64,000 bases of DNA from Candidatus Zhuqueibacterota bacterium (GTDB taxonomy: Bacteria; Zhuqueibacterota; Zhuqueibacteria; Thermofontimicrobiales; Thiofontviventaceae), in contig JAFGDW010000320.1 in NCBI GenBank assembly GCA_016931935.1, forward strand, positions 1 through 64,000, in the 5' to 3' direction. This document shows positions 63,180 through 64,000 of this stretch, piece by piece. The notes under the pieces were generated by a model. It saw nothing but the letters and a program-made list of their open reading frames with translations, had not been told where the DNA came from and ran no database searches. The first letter of the stretch is position 1. Each line of letters starts with the position of its first letter. The translations under genes were made by a program, and so were the position numbers.

Positions 63180-64000
63180 CTATTGTTCGTAAACCACGGT
63201 TGTAACCACACGCCCGATATTGGCCAGGCTTTCGGCGCTGCACTTATCAGGGGTGTCTTCGGTTGTGTGCCAATAGGGATAGTCAAAATCAATCAGATCG
63301 ATGCACTGAATTCCAACTTGAAGTAAACGCATATGATCGTCCATAACTTCAAACCGTGCATCAGGGATAAAGGTGGAAACGCCCAACCGTTCGGCGGTGT
63401 TCCACACGAGTGACACAATATCCGGTGCATAATATTGTGAATTCTGTTCGATAAATATTTGCTGATCCGCATCGCCGATCATATCAAGCAGAATACCAAA
63501 TCGTGGATTGTAATTGCGATTTTTACGTTCGGCAAATATCTTTGCACCCAACGCCCAACTCTCATTGTCACCATAGGAGCCAAAATCCTCAGCATCGAAC
63601 AGCACAATATCCACACCAACACGCGGCGGCTGCTGCTTCAGCAAGCGTGCTATTTCCAGCAAAACAGCTACACCTGAAGCGCCGTCATTCGCACCCACAA
63701 CCGGTTGGGAGCGTTTAGTTTTGTCAATATCCTGATCAGCCCATGGCCGTGTGTCCCAATGGGCACATAATAAAATGCGATTGGGATTCGTCAACTGAAA
63801 ATTGGCGATGACGTTTGCCAGTTGGACAGACGGCTGACCGGGACGAATTGGATGCTGGAATGGCTGTTGCACAACCTGATCGGCACACGTTCGTAATTCG
63901 GATACGAGATAATTGAGGCATTGTTTATGCGCATCCGATCCCGGTGTACGCGGCCCAAAATCGCATTGTTTTTTGAGATAGGAATAGGCCCGGTCACCGT
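63180..64000 (-). CDS. M28 family peptidase / glutaminyl cyclase-like, 5' end outside window
   Basis: Partial: the frame runs open to the window edge, so the N-terminus is missing; the visible part (about 273 residues) begins GDRAYSYLKKQCDFGPRTPGSDAHK, a known start region of the family. Metal site: CAHWDTRPWAD (His, Asp), GANDGASGVAVLLE (Asp), VLFDAEDFG (Glu-Asp), DMIGD (Asp), YPYWHTTEDTPDK (His). The sequence resembles the glutaminyl-peptide cyclotransferase-like M28 proteins of FCB bacteria, but aminopeptidase activity is equally possible. It immediately precedes exbB and may be cotranscribed with it. Confidence 0.88.
   Translation of the reverse strand, partial: GDRAYSYLKKQCDFGPRTPGSDAHKQCLNYLVSELRTCADQVVQQPFQHPIRPGQPSVQLANVIANFQLTNPNRILLCAHWDTRPWADQDIDKTKRSQPVVGANDGASGVAVLLEIARLLKQQPPRVGVDIVLFDAEDFGSYGDNESWALGAKIFAERKNRNYNPRFGILLDMIGDADQQIFIEQNSQYYAPDIVSLVWNTAERLGVSTFIPDARFEVMDDHMRLLQVGIQCIDLIDFDYPYWHTTEDTPDKCSAESLANIGRVVTTVVYEQ

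Overview
The window looks like a chromosomal segment from a Gram-negative bacterium of the FCB superphylum (Bacteroidota/Calditrichota/KSB1/Marinimicrobia-like). The reasons are several very large secreted proteins ending in a FlgD-Ig-like C-terminal domain that carries the NYPNPFNP motif, a PorV/UPF0164-type outer-membrane protein, two TonB-dependent receptors with an N-terminal carboxypeptidase-regulatory-like domain, and a complete ExbB-ExbD-TonB set. Intergenic DNA is rich in short inverted repeats. The exact phylum cannot be fixed from the sequence alone. No rRNA, tRNA, CRISPR array or transposase was seen.

Layout. 0-5 kb: an ABC-2-type exporter pair and lepA, all on the minus strand. 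5-13 kb: housekeeping and accessory enzymes (PBP4-type D-Ala-D-Ala carboxypeptidase, aldehyde dehydrogenase, AhpD-like protein, M20 peptidase, hotdog thioesterase plus GNAT pair, purple-acid-phosphatase-like enzyme). 13.5-15.3 kb: an AT-rich two-gene cassette, an ABC-type AAA ATPase followed 2 nt later by a small TOPRIM-like protein. It is the best candidate here for an undescribed (probably anti-phage) system. It is transcribed away from a full-length Lhr helicase gene (15.5-20 kb). 20.5-23.4 kb: a [Fe-S]-type Rrf2 regulator directly upstream of cydA and cydB. 23.5-25.9 kb: membrane dipeptidase and a long repeat-bearing AT-rich gap. 25.9-29.6 kb: a tight operon EIIA-Ntr / SPOUT RNA methyltransferase / CPBP protease / SpoIID protein, closed by a strong terminator. 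29.8-32.8 kb: single-domain response regulator, nadB, deoxynucleoside kinase. 32.8-35.5 kb: NodB deacetylase, class II glutamine amidotransferase and endonuclease III on the minus strand.

35.8-64 kb is almost entirely cell-envelope and surface export on the minus strand: a secreted subtilase, a propeller lipoprotein, TonB receptor 1, and an Asp-box protein. These are followed by a block of TonB receptor 2, a 771-residue surface protein of unknown family, a PorV-like protein, a 1414-residue surface protein and a TPR lipoprotein. Upstream lie tonB, exbD, exbB and an M28 peptidase cut by the window edge. ExbB-ExbD-TonB plausibly energises both receptors, while the PorV-like protein and the shared C-terminal domains point to type IX-like surface display.

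Points to re-examine: the ATPase-TOPRIM cassette; a metallopeptidase-like domain that has lost all its zinc ligands inside the 1414-residue surface protein; acidic calcium-type loops in a TonB receptor and its neighbour; a module shared between the subtilase and the Asp-box protein; and at least three families of short inverted-repeat-bounded elements. All computations are by eye: no alignment, folding or database search was run.
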